NCBI RefSeq assembly: GCF_030272615.1
Contig: NC_081406.1
Location: forward strand, 112,809,783-112,873,782
Direction of reading: 5' to 3'
Length of the DNA: 64,000 bases
Source of the DNA: Cryptomeria japonica
Lineage: Eukaryota; Streptophyta; Pinopsida; Cupressales; Cupressaceae
Under the pieces are notes generated by a model. That model made no database searches. It was not told the DNA's origin and was given only the letters and a program-made list of their open reading frames with translations. Position 1 is the first letter of the stretch. Each line of letters starts with the position of its first letter. Positions 33,260 through 46,000 of this stretch are shown here, piece after piece. The position numbers and the translations under genes are program-made.

Positions 33260-34849
33260 ATACTGAAAGATGTACTAATGAGAAAAAGACTTGCACCTCA
33301 AAATCCATTATACTTGCTTTTGATAGGTGGAGCTAGCACAGGCAAAAGTTTTACAGATAAAGTGCTTTTTGAAGCAATGAATCGATTCTATGATAAGCAA
33401 CTAGATAGTGACCCACTCAAGATGAAAGGCATAATTGTAGCTTCCACAGGAAAAGCTGCATTTAATGTAGGTGGCATTACTGCATATTCCATCTTCCATC
33501 TACCATGTGACTCTTCAAAATTTCTACCTTTGGACTCAAACACACTCGATAGCCTAAGCAAAAAACTTGAGCAACTACAAATTCTACTTATTAATGAGGC
33601 TTCACTAGTTGGCTCTAGAAGGTTGTGCAACATTGACAAAAGATTCCATCAAATCAAACACACACCAACAAAACCCTTTGGAAATATTGATATCATATTT
33701 TTTGGTGACTTGTACGAAGCACAAACTGTATGTGATGCTTGGATATTTGAAAAACGAACAATAAATAATGAGAAACTGTCATACACTTTTTGGCTTGATA
33801 ATGTCACATGCTTCGAATTACACACTGTAGTCAGACAAACAAGTGAACATTTCATTTCCATATTGAACTATGCTAGGACTTGTCATCGGACTGATCAAGA
33901 CATCTCCCACTTGAATACAACATGTTACAAGACTCCTCCCAATGATCCAAGATTTCCATACTTGTTTCAAAAAAACTCAATAGTCAATGAGCACAACAAG
34001 AAAATGTTAAACTACTTGCCCACTAAGCTTTATGTATTGGAGGTCATGGATAAAAAGACACTCCCATTGACAATACCCACTTCCAACATGATAAATCAAA
34101 AGCTAGGAATTTTGGTTGAACTACTTGTTGGCAACCTTGATACACAAGGCGTACTAGTTAATGGCGTTGATGGAATTTTCCAATTGCACACAACTGTGCA
34201 ACAAGATATTGTTTGGATTCAATTCAATGACCTTGCAATTGGGAAATTGTGTCCCCAAAGAATGCAAAGTCTATGCAAAAATTATATTTTGCCAATAATG
34301 AGAATTGCTAGAAGAGTCAAAACAGGTACAAAAATAGTCACTCAAACACAATTCCCTTTCCAATTATCATGTGCACAAACAATCCACAAAGCATAGGGCT
34401 TGACAATAGATGCACTTTCTTTTGACCCTTCTAAGTCTATCAACATGATCTTGTCTGCACTACTTTGTTACGTGTAAGAAAAATCGAATCATTGTACCTA
34501 ATGCACCAGTTGCAACACTCAAATTTCAAAGTATGTCAAAAAGTGGAAAACAAAATGCAACATCTTCAAAGTTCAATGCAATGGAAACTCCAATACAACC
34601 TTTCTTCAGTACCGTCAAACTAGATCATTATATTCTCTTTGAATACACGTAGCTTTGAATTGCATGCACAAGAAATAGCCCATTACTATGATCTGCTTGC
34701 AGTAATTATGCTTTGCTTCCAAGAAATAAAAGATAGGACTCTTGAACATCTTAAATCACTCAATGCAAAATTCATGGCCTACTAACATGTTGCACAAAAA
34801 CAACCACATTGCAAAAAGCTTAAACTTGAAACATTTTTTCAATATTTGT
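33260..34849 (+). pseudogene. PIF1-like (Helitron-type) helicase, broken
   Basis: A 372-codon open frame (ATG 33278, in-frame sequence just upstream) shows helicase motif I GGASTGKS, Ia IIVASTGKAAFNVGG, II LLINEASLVG (the usual Asp of DExx is Asn), III FGDLYEAQTV, IV VVRQT, and a C-terminal TIHKA. TAG at 34394-34396 replaces the Gln of the conserved HKAQGLT, and reading continues IDALSFDPS. After a frame change LLRVRKIESLYL (the SRVR motif) and, further on, ELHAQEIAHYYDLL to a KKLKLETFFQYL end at about 34849 are visible. PIF1-like helicases unwind DNA and in plants are mostly Helitron-derived. With the motif II change and stops this copy is dead. No Helitron termini or Rep domain were found. 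Confidence 0.8.
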
Positions 34850-35465
34850 AATTTTCTCTTTGTTTGCATTGAATGTTGCAGACCATGTTTTATGACCATG
34901 TAACAATATTTGTTCATTAAATCTGAAAGGTACATATAACATAAGTTTTTCTCTATCGTAGTTCTCATGATCAATATGTGGATTGTATCTTACATAGCGT
35001 ATGATATGTGGCTTTCTCCTTTTTTGTATCTTTATTGGATTGATGGAATAGAAAGCTGTATATTCAGCTAGTGATAGTTTGTCAAAAATAATTGGTCTTT
35101 ATGCGTACTTTTCTTTTACAAATGTGTACATAATATTTTTAGAATCATCTTGTTCTCTTGCCAATAGCTTAGAGCTTTTCAACATGAAAACTCTTCTTTC
35201 CAGTGGTGCAATATTTATGAAAATAGTTTTCCTTGAACATTTACGCAATGATAATGAGAGGACAATGTGAACAACTTGTCAACTAGACATTTGTTGATAG
35301 TTAAGCAATGCATTACCTAATTTTTGTATGAATTGTATCTTCTCATTGTAAGCATAAGTGCATTGTTGTCACAATTGGCGAAATGCAAGAGATAATGATC
35401 TATCTTGTTTTGTTATATATGAACAATAGTAAGATGTGGCAGCATATTGTTGATGTGTTTTTCAT
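34850..35465. other. Intergenic DNA, nothing recognised
   Basis: AT-rich. Short open frames on both strands without family resemblance. The left border of the LTR-like region below is uncertain and may fall in here. Confidence 0.4.
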
Positions 35466-35469
35466 GCAC

Positions 35470-36430
35470 ATGTGAACATAGAATAAAATACCTAAAGGTA
35501 CCTTATCCTCTCTTGAATAAAGCTTCTTGACTGCTGAAGATCTCGCCGAAGGATCAGTCGGAGTAACTCCAAGGTTCTGATATGTAGGTTCTCTACATGT
35601 GGATAAGCTCTTTGCGATACGATTTGATTTTGCTAGCATCACAAGGGGACTTACATTCGATGACCTGAGCATCTGATTTGATTTGGATATTACTGGAGCT
35701 TGGAATTTCACCGACCCTTGATTTTAAAAAAAAGGAAAAAGGATAAGGGTTGAAATGAGATCTATTTCTAACACTAAGAACATAAGAGCAATGAATGACT
35801 TTTGATGAAATTATAACTAAGTCTTGCTTTGACATCCTAGGATCATCTCCACAATATTAGTGTGATCTTCTGATGAAATCTTTATGATGTTCAGATCACC
35901 GCTACAAGCACAGACACCATCAGGTTGATGCATTTTAATGAAGAAGCAATAATTGAAGTTAAGATTAAGTTGAATGATTCCAGTTGACTACACAAGGCAA
36001 GTCTGCAATCAACAAACCACTAGTAGTTTGGACTATGAGTTTTACCAAAGATCAAACACAACATTCGTCCTTCAATCTAATTCTAAGACTTAAGTACTAT
36101 CTCTACTAAGAGTGATTCAAGAAGATAAACAACCATGAAGATAGCTACAAGGATTGCAATAAAACACCATAACTTCAATATTTCATTGATCTCATAGAAA
36201 AATAAAACAACAATTGTTCAACTTTCTTTCTTCACTACTTCTTTCTCTGCTACTAACAATCTTAATCTTTTCTCTCTTTTTTTATCTAACTCCCTAAAAT
36301 TAATTGAGTGAGGGCTTATATAGCACTCTCAAATACAATGAGCGACTTGGATCCAAAGGAGATCAAAGGCTGAGATTTTGACACCTAAACCTTAATTAGG
36401 GTTTATTACAAAAAAGACCCCATTTAGATA
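35470..36430 (-). repeat. LTR-like promoter region, probable 3' LTR of a large Gypsy element
   Basis: In minus orientation the region has a GCTATATAAGCC TATA box (about 36310-36325), a leader-like purine-rich stretch about 30-100 bp downstream, then a long untranslated region ending with an ATCCTTCGGCGA block near 35545. It directly follows the ORF ending near 36.43 kb. No second copy is inside the window, so its LTR status and borders are inferred. Confidence 0.4.
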
Positions 36431-39400
36431 AACATTATCAATCTGTAGCCAATAGAAGTTGGCACAAATAATGAAGAAACATAGCCCAATGAGAATAAAG
36501 TTGCCACATCATTTTACAACAACTTCTCATCTGGAATTTTGTTCCCTTTTCTATGTTCTTTTCTGGCATATTCAATGAATTTGGACGTAATCCCCTCAAT
36601 CTCAGCAATGGGAATCTCATGCAGGTTCTTCATTTGTTCTTCCAAGTGAAGGACTTGATCAAAAGTTGTGAGAAGGGTCATCTCCCATCTAGGCTCTAGC
36701 TCTTCTGTTTTCTCAATTAGGAACATAGTAGCATACATCTGATCTCGCTGCTTTTATGTGACCATGTTCTCCTCTTTGTAAATAAATAATCTTGATCTTG
36801 TCTTCCAATTATTGGATATTCACATTTGTTTCAATATCTATCCTTCTATCAAGGATCATACACAATACATCAAACACCTTATTCTGAATAGGATGGATAG
36901 TGCCTTCAACTCGGCTACATCTGTTATTGATGTCTTTGAAAAGAACTTCCTTCATTTGGAGCAAAGTTGACCATTGCAAAAGCTAATGGGTTCCTCCCTC
37001 CATTATCTTTTCTTGTGCTAAAATATGCCTTGGTGTCCTTCTTATCACTTGTAAGACTGAGATGACAATGTCTCTAGTGTGAGCAAATACATCCATAGTT
37101 ATCAATAGATTATGAATGATTTCAAGGACTTGGATAGCCCTGTGGACTGTCTTCATCATTCTTGTTACAAATTCAATGGCTACCTTGTAAGATTCATCAA
37201 TCCATGAACTCATGAGTTGGGCTAAGTTCTTCATCCTTTCTGCCTCATTTATTGATTTAGGAGGAAGTGCATGCAAAGGTGATACTACTGGATCATGTTA
37301 CCTTAATGGTTGATTAAGGTGGCTAAAATAATTCCTCCAAGCTCTAACCTCCCTTTCTATCTTCTTATTATTTTCCATTTCTTCTTTCTATTTGTCATTA
37401 AGTGTTCTCACTGAATCAGTCACTTCTTCCATGGCCTGCTCGGAGGTAAGTAGACCAAGATCAAATGTCTCTAGATCATATTCCTCTACCATAATGTCAT
37501 CCTCATATTTGTCCACTACTGGTGTGGCTACCTGTATCTTCCTGGATCCTGCATCATCTCTAATTACCTTTGACATCTTTGTAGCCTTCTTCTTTTCGAT
37601 TTCTTCTTGGGAATTTCCTATGAGACTTTCCAAATCAAATACTTTTTCTTCCTCTTCAACTACAAATACCCTCGCCAGTCTTTCTTTTAGCCAATTTGGA
37701 ATGGAAGACTTTCTTTCCCTTACCTGTATTTCCTTAGGCAGAGGTCTATCATCTCTGAAAGGAGATGTTGCTTCATCATCATTCTTTTCTTCTTGTTGTT
37801 CATTAGCACCAACCTAGAGAGATTGACTTGATGAGTGTTGAGGTGTTCATCCTTTGCCTTGTTTATCATTCTTCACCATGGATTCCATAGACTCATCAAT
37901 TTCATACACTATCTCTCTTTGATCCTCTCCTTGACTTATCTCCTTTTCATGTCTAGAAGACGTACTCGATGGACGATCATGATTCACCTTTTGTTTCTTC
38001 TTGGAGGGTTCTCTCTTCTCAAGTCCTTCTTTTCTCTTCGATCCCTTGGAATGAGAAGTGTTCTCACTCACACTTGCTTCCCCTTCTTACGTTCTTGTTT
38101 ATAGGGTGAATGTCATGGCTATATTCTGCTCCTTCAATTTTTGATGTTGTACGTCCACCCATCTGCGAGTGCAATTCAAAATTGGGTCCATCAATGCCCT
38201 TAGGTCTGCAACTTCTTGCTCATTCCAATCTATCTTCACTTATTTATCTTCTTTTTCATAGGATGATTGGAGATATCTACCACTGTCTTGTGCTTGATCG
38301 ACTACTCTATAAACTTTACATTTCCTGATAAGATCCAAGGGTAATCTAGAATGCATCTTTCTTTTCACCTCCACATCATCTTGAACATTCATCCAGAAGT
38401 CCTCTACTTGAAACTCATGTTTGTACTTCTTCCCAACCGTCTCTTCCATATGAACATGAGGATAGAATTCTCTCTTGAGGCAAAGGATGTGAATGAATAC
38501 AGAGATAATTCCTTTTTTGCATCTTCCACGGCTTGAGAATTAGGACACACTTCAATTGAGTTTCCCAATAAAATAGGTATGGGCATACCATTTCCATGCT
38601 TATGTCTTGATGCTTTAGCATAAGCTGCCAACTGTCTAGTCACTTCAAGTAATATAATTCTGTTTGTAGGATACCTTGGCAACATATAGGGAGGTGAAGG
38701 ACATTCATGGACCCTGATGTAGGTGAATTTTGGAAATTGAATGAACCATGCACCATGATTCTTCACGAGCTCCTGTGCCTCCAGAGACAGTCGATGGAGA
38801 ATCCCTTCTTGCAATGTCCTAGTGATATACATTGTGAAGGTGTCAATGACTAGCTTGTAGTCATTCCTTGGCAGATGATGCAGTTGATCATAATAATCAC
38901 ATTCTCTTATCTCTTCTGTCCCTCTCCCAACAACTCCTCTATGTGGTAGCCCCGCATACTCAAAACTTTTGACTAAAGAATATATAACATATGAACTCAT
39001 GTGGAATGACTTAGCAGGGACTAGCCTCCTCAACTGAATGTCTAGGTTGTTGCTAATGATTCTAGCCCAATTGAGCATTCCTTTTCCTTGGATGATCACT
39101 TGAATAAAGAAGAACATCCACTTGTCAAAGAAGAAGGCCTGAGAGGCACCTATAACCCAATTGAGCATGGTTATCAAGTCCCTCAATTCCTCTTGGAAAT
39201 AAATTCTATGTGGCATATTAGGTATCTTGTTCAAGCGAGGCCTTCTTTTGAGCAACCAATTCTTATTGATGAAGTTTAGACAGGTATCATGATCATCTTC
39301 ATAGATAGACCTAGCTCCTTCAAAGCTCTTATAGATCATATCTCTCAGCTCCGGGAGATGAAAGGCTTCACTTATAGCTTCTTCTAAAAGATAAACTAAG

Positions 39401-39720
39401 ACAGTTCCATCCTCAGCTATGATTGTCCTTGAATGTGAATCATAGTGCTGGGCATATTCAATCATTAGCTTGTGACATTTGACTGCGGGAGGGAGGCATG
39501 TATCCTTGATTATGCCACTCTCAATTATCTTCTTGGCTATGGGTGATGGCTTGCTGATGTAGGGTGCTTCTTGAAAATTCTTCACATTGAAGTTCCCTAA
39601 GTTGGTGTCTCTGATATTGCTCCATTTGGACATGGTCCTGGTCTCCAAATCTTCATTCTTTTGATCTTCTTTGATGAGAGCCCACTAGGTAGCGGATCCA
39701 CTCGCCTTGGAGGTCGCCAT
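36430..39720 (-). pseudogene. Large extra ORF of a retroelement, degenerate, function unknown
   Basis: ATG at 39720 (MATSKASGSAT), an amber codon at 39687-39685, then about 410 open codons. These carry IIAEDGTVLVYLLEEAI, FDKWMFFFIQVIIQGKGML, HMSSYVIYSLVKSFEYAGLP and PPYMLPRYPTNRIILLEVTR. Near 38450 the frame shifts and continues HEFQVEDFWMNVQDDVEVKR. Further pieces (38071-37847, 37633-37388, 37276-36983, 36738-36514) are Lys/Glu/Ser-rich and then helical with coiled-coil character. No polymerase, integrase, protease or zinc motif was seen. Position after pol and the hairpin array, same strand, and an LTR-like region after it suggest an extra ORF of a giant Gypsy element. Alternatively it is a separate element. 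Confidence 0.55.
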
Positions 39721-40785
39721 TTGCTACCTATAAAAAGAGGCTTAAGTTAGGTTTAAGTGTAGAATCTTAGCTAGGTGATTTGAGATTCCTTAAAAGACAA
39801 AACTTTAAAATTAAGAAATTTCCAAATTAGGCATCACCTAGAAATTAAACTAGATATAGAAGACCTAACCTTAAGAAAATTTAAAAAATAGAAACTTGAA
39901 TTAGATCTTCAATACCTTGCCCAAAAAAATCAGATTAAACATCTTACCTTGATTTCCACTTATTAACTTGAAAAGATGGATAAAAATGGAGATTTTATAC
40001 CAGATTCATCCTCCTTTCAAGTGGTATTCAAAGGGTTTGAAAGGTTTTAGGTCTGCACTTTAGGCTTGCCTTTACTAATTCAATTCCTAACCAACCTTCC
40101 TACTGCAATTCATTTTTCCATTTCTTCTCTTCCGATTCACATAGGAAAAAATACAAATGAATGAATGATGCTTTCAAACCATGTTACCTTTATATGGCAA
40201 TTTCACCATTTTACCAATAGGCTGACTTTTGAAATATATAAATAAAATAAAATCACCCCCAAGCTGGCCGACTTAGCAATAAAGCTAAAAAAGATATAAT
40301 TGGGCACCAAGGAATAGAGTTTTTTTTAATTTCAAAGCTCAAAGGTCAATTTAGCCAATTTAACAATTTTTTAGTTAAAGCGGATTTGCTTTATTTATTC
40401 AAACATAAGGCTTAATGAGCGATTTAAGATAGGAAAAATGCTCCTTGAAGAAATTCGCTTGTGGATTCTTTAGAGAGACATATGTAAACCTAGAAGATGT
40501 TAGAGTTTCTTCAAAATTTGATGAAGGCACACTTAGTTTTCATAATCAATAGAATGTTCATGATGTGAGAAAGGCTTAAACCACCCCAAGGAGGATTTCT
40601 TGAACATCTCACCTAGCAAAACACTTCTCTTCAAGGAAATGTTCACTATTTTTGCCATTTTAGTCCATTTACTTCATCTTTGCATACCTTCACAATCTTG
40701 ATTTTTCACTATTCCATGCTCTTGTCATCATGACCTTGCAACTTGCCCTTGCCTAACTCAAACAAGGTGAAAAATAAGCATTTCA
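39721..40785 (-). promoter_or_regulatory. Leader/promoter-like region upstream of the extra ORF
   Basis: In minus orientation there is an ATATAAAGG box near 40190, then AATCAAG/GTAAGATG near 39950-39960, which looks like a 5' splice donor in a leader intron ahead of the ATG at 39720. Nothing coding was recognised. The promoter assignment is inference. Confidence 0.3.
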
Positions 40786-40788
40786 AAG

Positions 40789-41358
40789 GATTTCGCCCTC
40801 GACCCTTTGGAAGGGTCAGGAGCAAAATTCATCCCTTAGCTCAAAATCCTCACTTCTTGCACCCACAACCTACTCAAATATATTCTTATGGCAATCTTTA
40901 ATTCCAAACCACCTTGATCACTATCTTGACCTAGCACAAACTTGAGAGAAAAATGATATTTTGTGAATTTCGCTCTAGACCCTTTGGAAGGGTCAAGAGC
41001 GAAATTCAAGTTTTAGGCTTGATCCTTCATTTCATTTACTTAAATTCATCTTGCAAGGCAAAATAACATCACTCCACCTTCAACCACGCCCTAGGAATCA
41101 AAGTCTTGGCTTCACACAAGGAGAAAATAGGTGGTTTGAAGAATTTCGCTCTAGACCCTTTAGAAGGGTCAAGAGCGAAATTATTGACTAAGCTCAAATT
41201 CCTTCATTTTATTTTTTCAAAATGCCTCCAAGACAAGTATATGCTAGCCTTCTCTTCTCCAAAGCCTAGTAATCCACAACTTGACCTTCATCATGAGAAA
41301 ATTAGGTGGAATTGAAAATTTTGCTCTGGGCCCTTTGGAAGGGTCAGGAGCTAAATTC
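40789..41358. repeat. Hairpin tandem array, left part (4 units)
   Basis: Units at 40789-40830, 40965-41007, 41141-41182 and 41315-41358. The consensus is a near-perfect hairpin: GAATTTCGCTCTGGACCCTT, loop TGG, AAGGGTCAGGAGCGAAATTC, with 18 of 20 positions paired. Spacing is 174-176 bp. The spacers between hairpins are much less conserved. Confidence 0.9.
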
Positions 41359-41453
41359 GTGACTTGCTTGTTTTCCTTCACCTAGGTCTATCCCTTTCAC
41401 TTTCCATACCTGTACTATCATATTTGGATTCATATCTCAACATGACTACACTT

Positions 41454-41458
41454 GCTTG
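41454..41458. repeat. Target site duplication GCTTG (left of Copia-1)
   Basis: Matches GCTTG at 49014-49018. Confidence 0.88.
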
Positions 41459-42966
41459 TGTTGGCATTATGTGAACCGGTATATGGACATAATGACATTG
41501 TATGTTGTCATTGATGTCAATATTTTGAAGAGGTGTGAACCGACATATGTGAGAACCGATATAACACTGTGAACCGACATTTGTGCCAAAGTGAAGCGGT
41601 GTGCTTGTTCATGATGAATTGGCATATAGTTATGGGAACCGACATATGGAAGTATTGTATGACTACCAGTTGGTAGTCTCAACTTCAGGGTTTCCAGTTG
41701 ATGTGCTTCAAACCTATGTGGCTCAACTGGTGACATTTTGTGATGAGTTAGCATTGCAAAGAAGAGCAAATCGTGTTGCCATGTATGCCTGTGTGCCTGA
41801 AGGATCTTGCATGAGGGAGATTGTTCCTATCTACCTCAGGAATGCACAAAGTCTGTAAAATGGTGATAACGTGTGATGGGTTATCAGCCGCCATAAAATC
41901 GGTGGAAATGGATGATGGAGAATGTCTTGAGTTTGGATCAAGATCTGCTGCATTTAATGCAGTGTGCTCAACGATCAGGATTGAACCGTTTGAATTCCTT
42001 AACCTAACAGGTTTAGGGTTTAGGGTTTATGCTACTAACCTATCTGTTTTCCTATAAGGTTGATGTTGTGTCTCTTTCTGAGGTTGTTGGAAAAAGTTGT
42101 GTGTGTGTATCCAAGAGAAGGGATATGCGATTCTTGCCAGACCAAAAGGAGAGAAGTGATACCTACAGAGTGTAAGTGTAGAAGGTGAAGAGGAGCTTAA
42201 GTGGATCTACATTAGAATTGAGTGCTGTTACCAGATCATTGTAATACCCATTGATCTCTAACCACCTCAATAGTTGGAAAATCCCTTAATAGGGTAGCCT
42301 TAACCAGCTTGCTGAAAATCCTTTAACAGGGTAATTCAAAGCTACTGAGTTCAGAATCCTTTAGCTATTGAGTTCTTGAAATCCTCTAACAAGGTAACCT
42401 TTAACAGGGTTTAACCCTTAACCAGGTGATCTCTAACAGGATCGGTTCCTAGCAGAACCTTCTGTAATGTCTCTAACCGGACAAGGCTCCTAACAGAGCA
42501 GACTTCTAAAGAGTTCAAAACAAGCTTGTGGGTATTCATCCCCACCGTGGTTTTTCCTAGTTGGGTTTCCACATGAAAAATATGTGTGTCATGTGTGATG
42601 CTTTTATCTTGTGACGCTTTGCTATTGTCTGTCAAGCATATGATGGTTCTGTGTTTTATGCCCATCAATAAAACATGTTGAACTGGCTGTTATTATGATC
42701 CGATGATAGATTATCTATTTATGCATAAGGGTGAAATGGTAGTGTAGTCTCGAGTTGAGTGAAAATCTAAGTGAGTAACCGGTTAATGCTTGTCTCAAAC
42801 ATTCTTAGCTTTACTGGTTGCTCTCTATTTCAAATTGGTGTCACTGTCTACCAGTCGTTTGAAGTATCTACTGTCAAACCGGTTTTGGACTGTATTTTTG
42901 CCTGTATTGATTCACCCCCCCTTCTCAGTACCGATTTGGTACTATTCATTCATCATTAAGTTATCA
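41459..42966 (+). repeat. Copia-1 5' LTR
   Basis: 1508 bp, TGTTGG start and TTATCA end. Contains a triplet of TTTAGGG words at 42011-42029 that is shorter in the other LTR, and several YAACNG words at 42300-42490. Confidence 0.9.
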
Positions 42967-42968
42967 AT

Positions 42969-42980
42969 TGGTATTAGAGC
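42969..42980 (+). other. Copia-1 primer binding site
   Basis: TGGTATTAGAGC, one C-to-T change from the canonical TGGTATCAGAGC, two bases after the LTR. Confidence 0.85.
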
Positions 42981-43037
42981 GTCCTCCAGGTCCTCTGTGT
43001 TATAAGCTTAACTGCTTGAGGTAAATATCCCAGTCAA

Positions 43038-46000
43038 ATGATGAAGAGGGAAGGTCCAAAGTTTAATAGAGAAATTTTCAGTATATGGAAAGACAGAATG
43101 AAGATATTCATCAGAAGCATGGGTGCTCAACACTGGAGCTATGTTGAGACTATCTATGTTGCTCCTATTGGTACCCTTACTGATGACCAAAAGAGAGAGA
43201 TGCAGATGAATGGGTAAGTCATGGAAGCCCTAATCAATAGTTTATCTGACATTGAGTTTATTGATGTTTAGGATAAGGTAAATCCCAAAGAGGTATGGGA
43301 TACTCTTGAAAATATCTATGGTGGTGATGAGCATGTAAAACAGGCTAAGGAATAAAGCCTTAGAGGGAAGTTTGAAGATATGTGGATGGCTGAAGGTGAG
43401 ACCATTCAACATTATGGAATAAGGATCAAAACCATTGTTGGAGATATCAAGAGTGCAGGTGGTAAAATAGAAGATGCCACTATGGTAAGCAAAGTCCTGA
43501 GATCCTTATTGCCGATCTATGCAATAAGGGTTGCTACTATTCAGGAGTTGAGATCAATAGACAAGACTAAGGTATCTTTAGACTCCATCATAGCAAAGTT
43601 GATAGCCTACGAGCTAAATAGTTTTGATGGCAGTGTTCAAAAGATTGAATCAACTTTTAAAGCTTCTGCTATACCATCCAGAAAAGGAAAAGAAGCTAGC
43701 ACTAGTGGTGAACCAAGACAAAGTAGAGAAATGGATGATGAGGAGATTTTGATGGCATTTGAAGCTCTCCTTGCCAGAAAACTTCCTAAAGGAACCGAAA
43801 AATACAAAGGTAAGCTACCTTTGAAATGCTTTTCTTGCAACCGGATAGGACATATTATTGTAAATTGTCCTAATGGTGACAACAAGGACAAACCGGAAAG
43901 GTTCAAGAAATTCAAAGGAGGAAACTGAAGAAACTATTTTGTGGTAGTTGATGAAGGTGTCACAAATGAAGATATTGTGTTTGTTGCTATCAAGGAAGAT
44001 GTGTCAGACAAGAAGGCTCTTGTCTCCCGGTTTGATGATTCCAATGAGTGGAACATTGACAGTGGTTTTTCTCACCATATGACTGGTGATCAGAGCAAGT
44101 TTCTATCCTTGGAGGAGTATGATGGTGGTCTGTGGTAGTGCCCCATTCAGTTGAATAAACATGCATGCCTGCAAATTCTGACACACCGAACCAATCACAT
44201 CCGAATCTTTTCCCTGGGGAGGCTTGGATCCGCCTGAGTTGATGTTTCTCATTTCCACTCCTTCTCGACCAAGCAAGCCACATCCATCGAAAGTGTGGTT
44301 CACTTTGGAAATGATGCACCATGCATGGTCAGAGGCAGAGGGTCCATCTCTCTGAATGGAAAGAGTAGTGTTGACAATGTGTATTGGGTTGATGGTCTCA
44401 GACACAACCTTCTGAGTGTTGCCCAGTTGAATGACAGTGGCCTCACTCTGAAATTCAAGAATGAAATTTGTAGAATCAAAGGAAAGAATGGTGAATTGGT
44501 GGCCACTAACATGTAGACCAAAGGTAACCTATTTCATCTGAATGCAAATATAAGCACATTTCTTATGGCAAAATTTGATGATAGCTGGATATGGCATAGG
44601 AGACTCTGCCATGTAAACTTTGATAACATTGTGAAAGCTAGTAAGATCAAGGCAGTTAGAGGATTGCCGGTGCTAAGCAAACTAGATAATACCTTGTGTA
44701 GAGAGTGTCAATTGGGGAAAATGTCTTCCTCAACCTTTAAAGGTAAATATTTCACTCCTGACAACTTGCTTGATCTTGTGCATACTGATTTGTGTGGTCC
44801 CATGAAAACTAGAAGTGTGTAGGGTGATAGGTACTTCATGATTCTCACTGATGACTACTCAAGAATGATGTGGGTCACATTCTTGAAAGACAAGTCTGAA
44901 GCCTTTGTAAAGTTCAAAGCTTTAAGAGCTTTAGTGAAGAAGGAAAGCGGTAAAAGGATCAAGTGCCTGAGAACTGATCAAGGAGGGGAATTAACTTCTG
45001 GTGAATTCAACAAGTACTGTGAAGAACATGGCATCAACAGGCAATTGTTTTCCCCCTAGAATCCACAGTAGAATGGCCTAACAGAAAGGAATAACTAAAC
45101 TATGGTTGAAGCAGCTAGAACCATGTTGATTCAAGGAAAGGTAGCTCACACCTTTTGGAGAGAAGTGGTGAGCACTGCAGTCTACACAATGAATCGGGTA
45201 CTCATCAAGAAAGATAGGGAGAAAACTCCTTATGAGTATTGGACCAGTAAGACACCCGTGGTTAGCTACTTTAGAGTGTTTGGTAGAAAATGTTACATCA
45301 AGAGGAGTGAACATCAGAGAAAATTTGATGCGAAATGTGATGAGGGAATATTCCTTGGATATTCCACCAAGAGAAAAGCTCTCAAGTGTTTCAACAATAG
45401 GAGTCAGAGAATTATGGAAAGCATCAATGTAAGAGTTGATGAAACCTCTGAGAAAATTGAGGAAACTGGCAGTGAGCAAGCAGTAAACGAACCGGTTGCA
45501 ACCTTTTGGGAACTGGTTGTTAGTCAATCGAGTACTAGTAACAGTGTTCCTACACTAGCAAATGTAGATGTTGATAGTGATGGAGATGAGGATGAAGAAG
45601 AAAAGCAAGAGGAATCCATCAAGACCATTCCTCGGTATGTCAAGCTGAATTATGTTCCTAATCAGATCATAGGAGATAAGGATGCAAGAATCCTTACAAG
45701 AAGAAAGGTCAGAGAAAACTCATGTATGATCTCTGAATTTGAGCCTAAATTATTTAAAGAGGCACATAAAGATGAAGACTGGATCAAGGCAATGGAAGAG
45801 GAACTTGACCAGATAGAGAAAAATGGTACATGGTCTTTGGTACCGAATGGGTCTTCAGAAATAAGCTGAATGAGGATGGCACATTGATTAGAAACAAAGC
45901 CAGATTGGTATGCAAAGGATATGCTCAAGAAGAAGGAGAAGACTATGGAGAAACCTTTGCTCCTGTAGCCAGATTGGAAGGAGTTCATATGCTTCTTGCA

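Noticed and set aside
37392-38104. Plus-strand ORFs, Ser/Phe/Leu-rich
   Set aside because: Antisense of the Lys/Glu/Ser-rich minus-strand extra ORF. Composition is explained by the complement.
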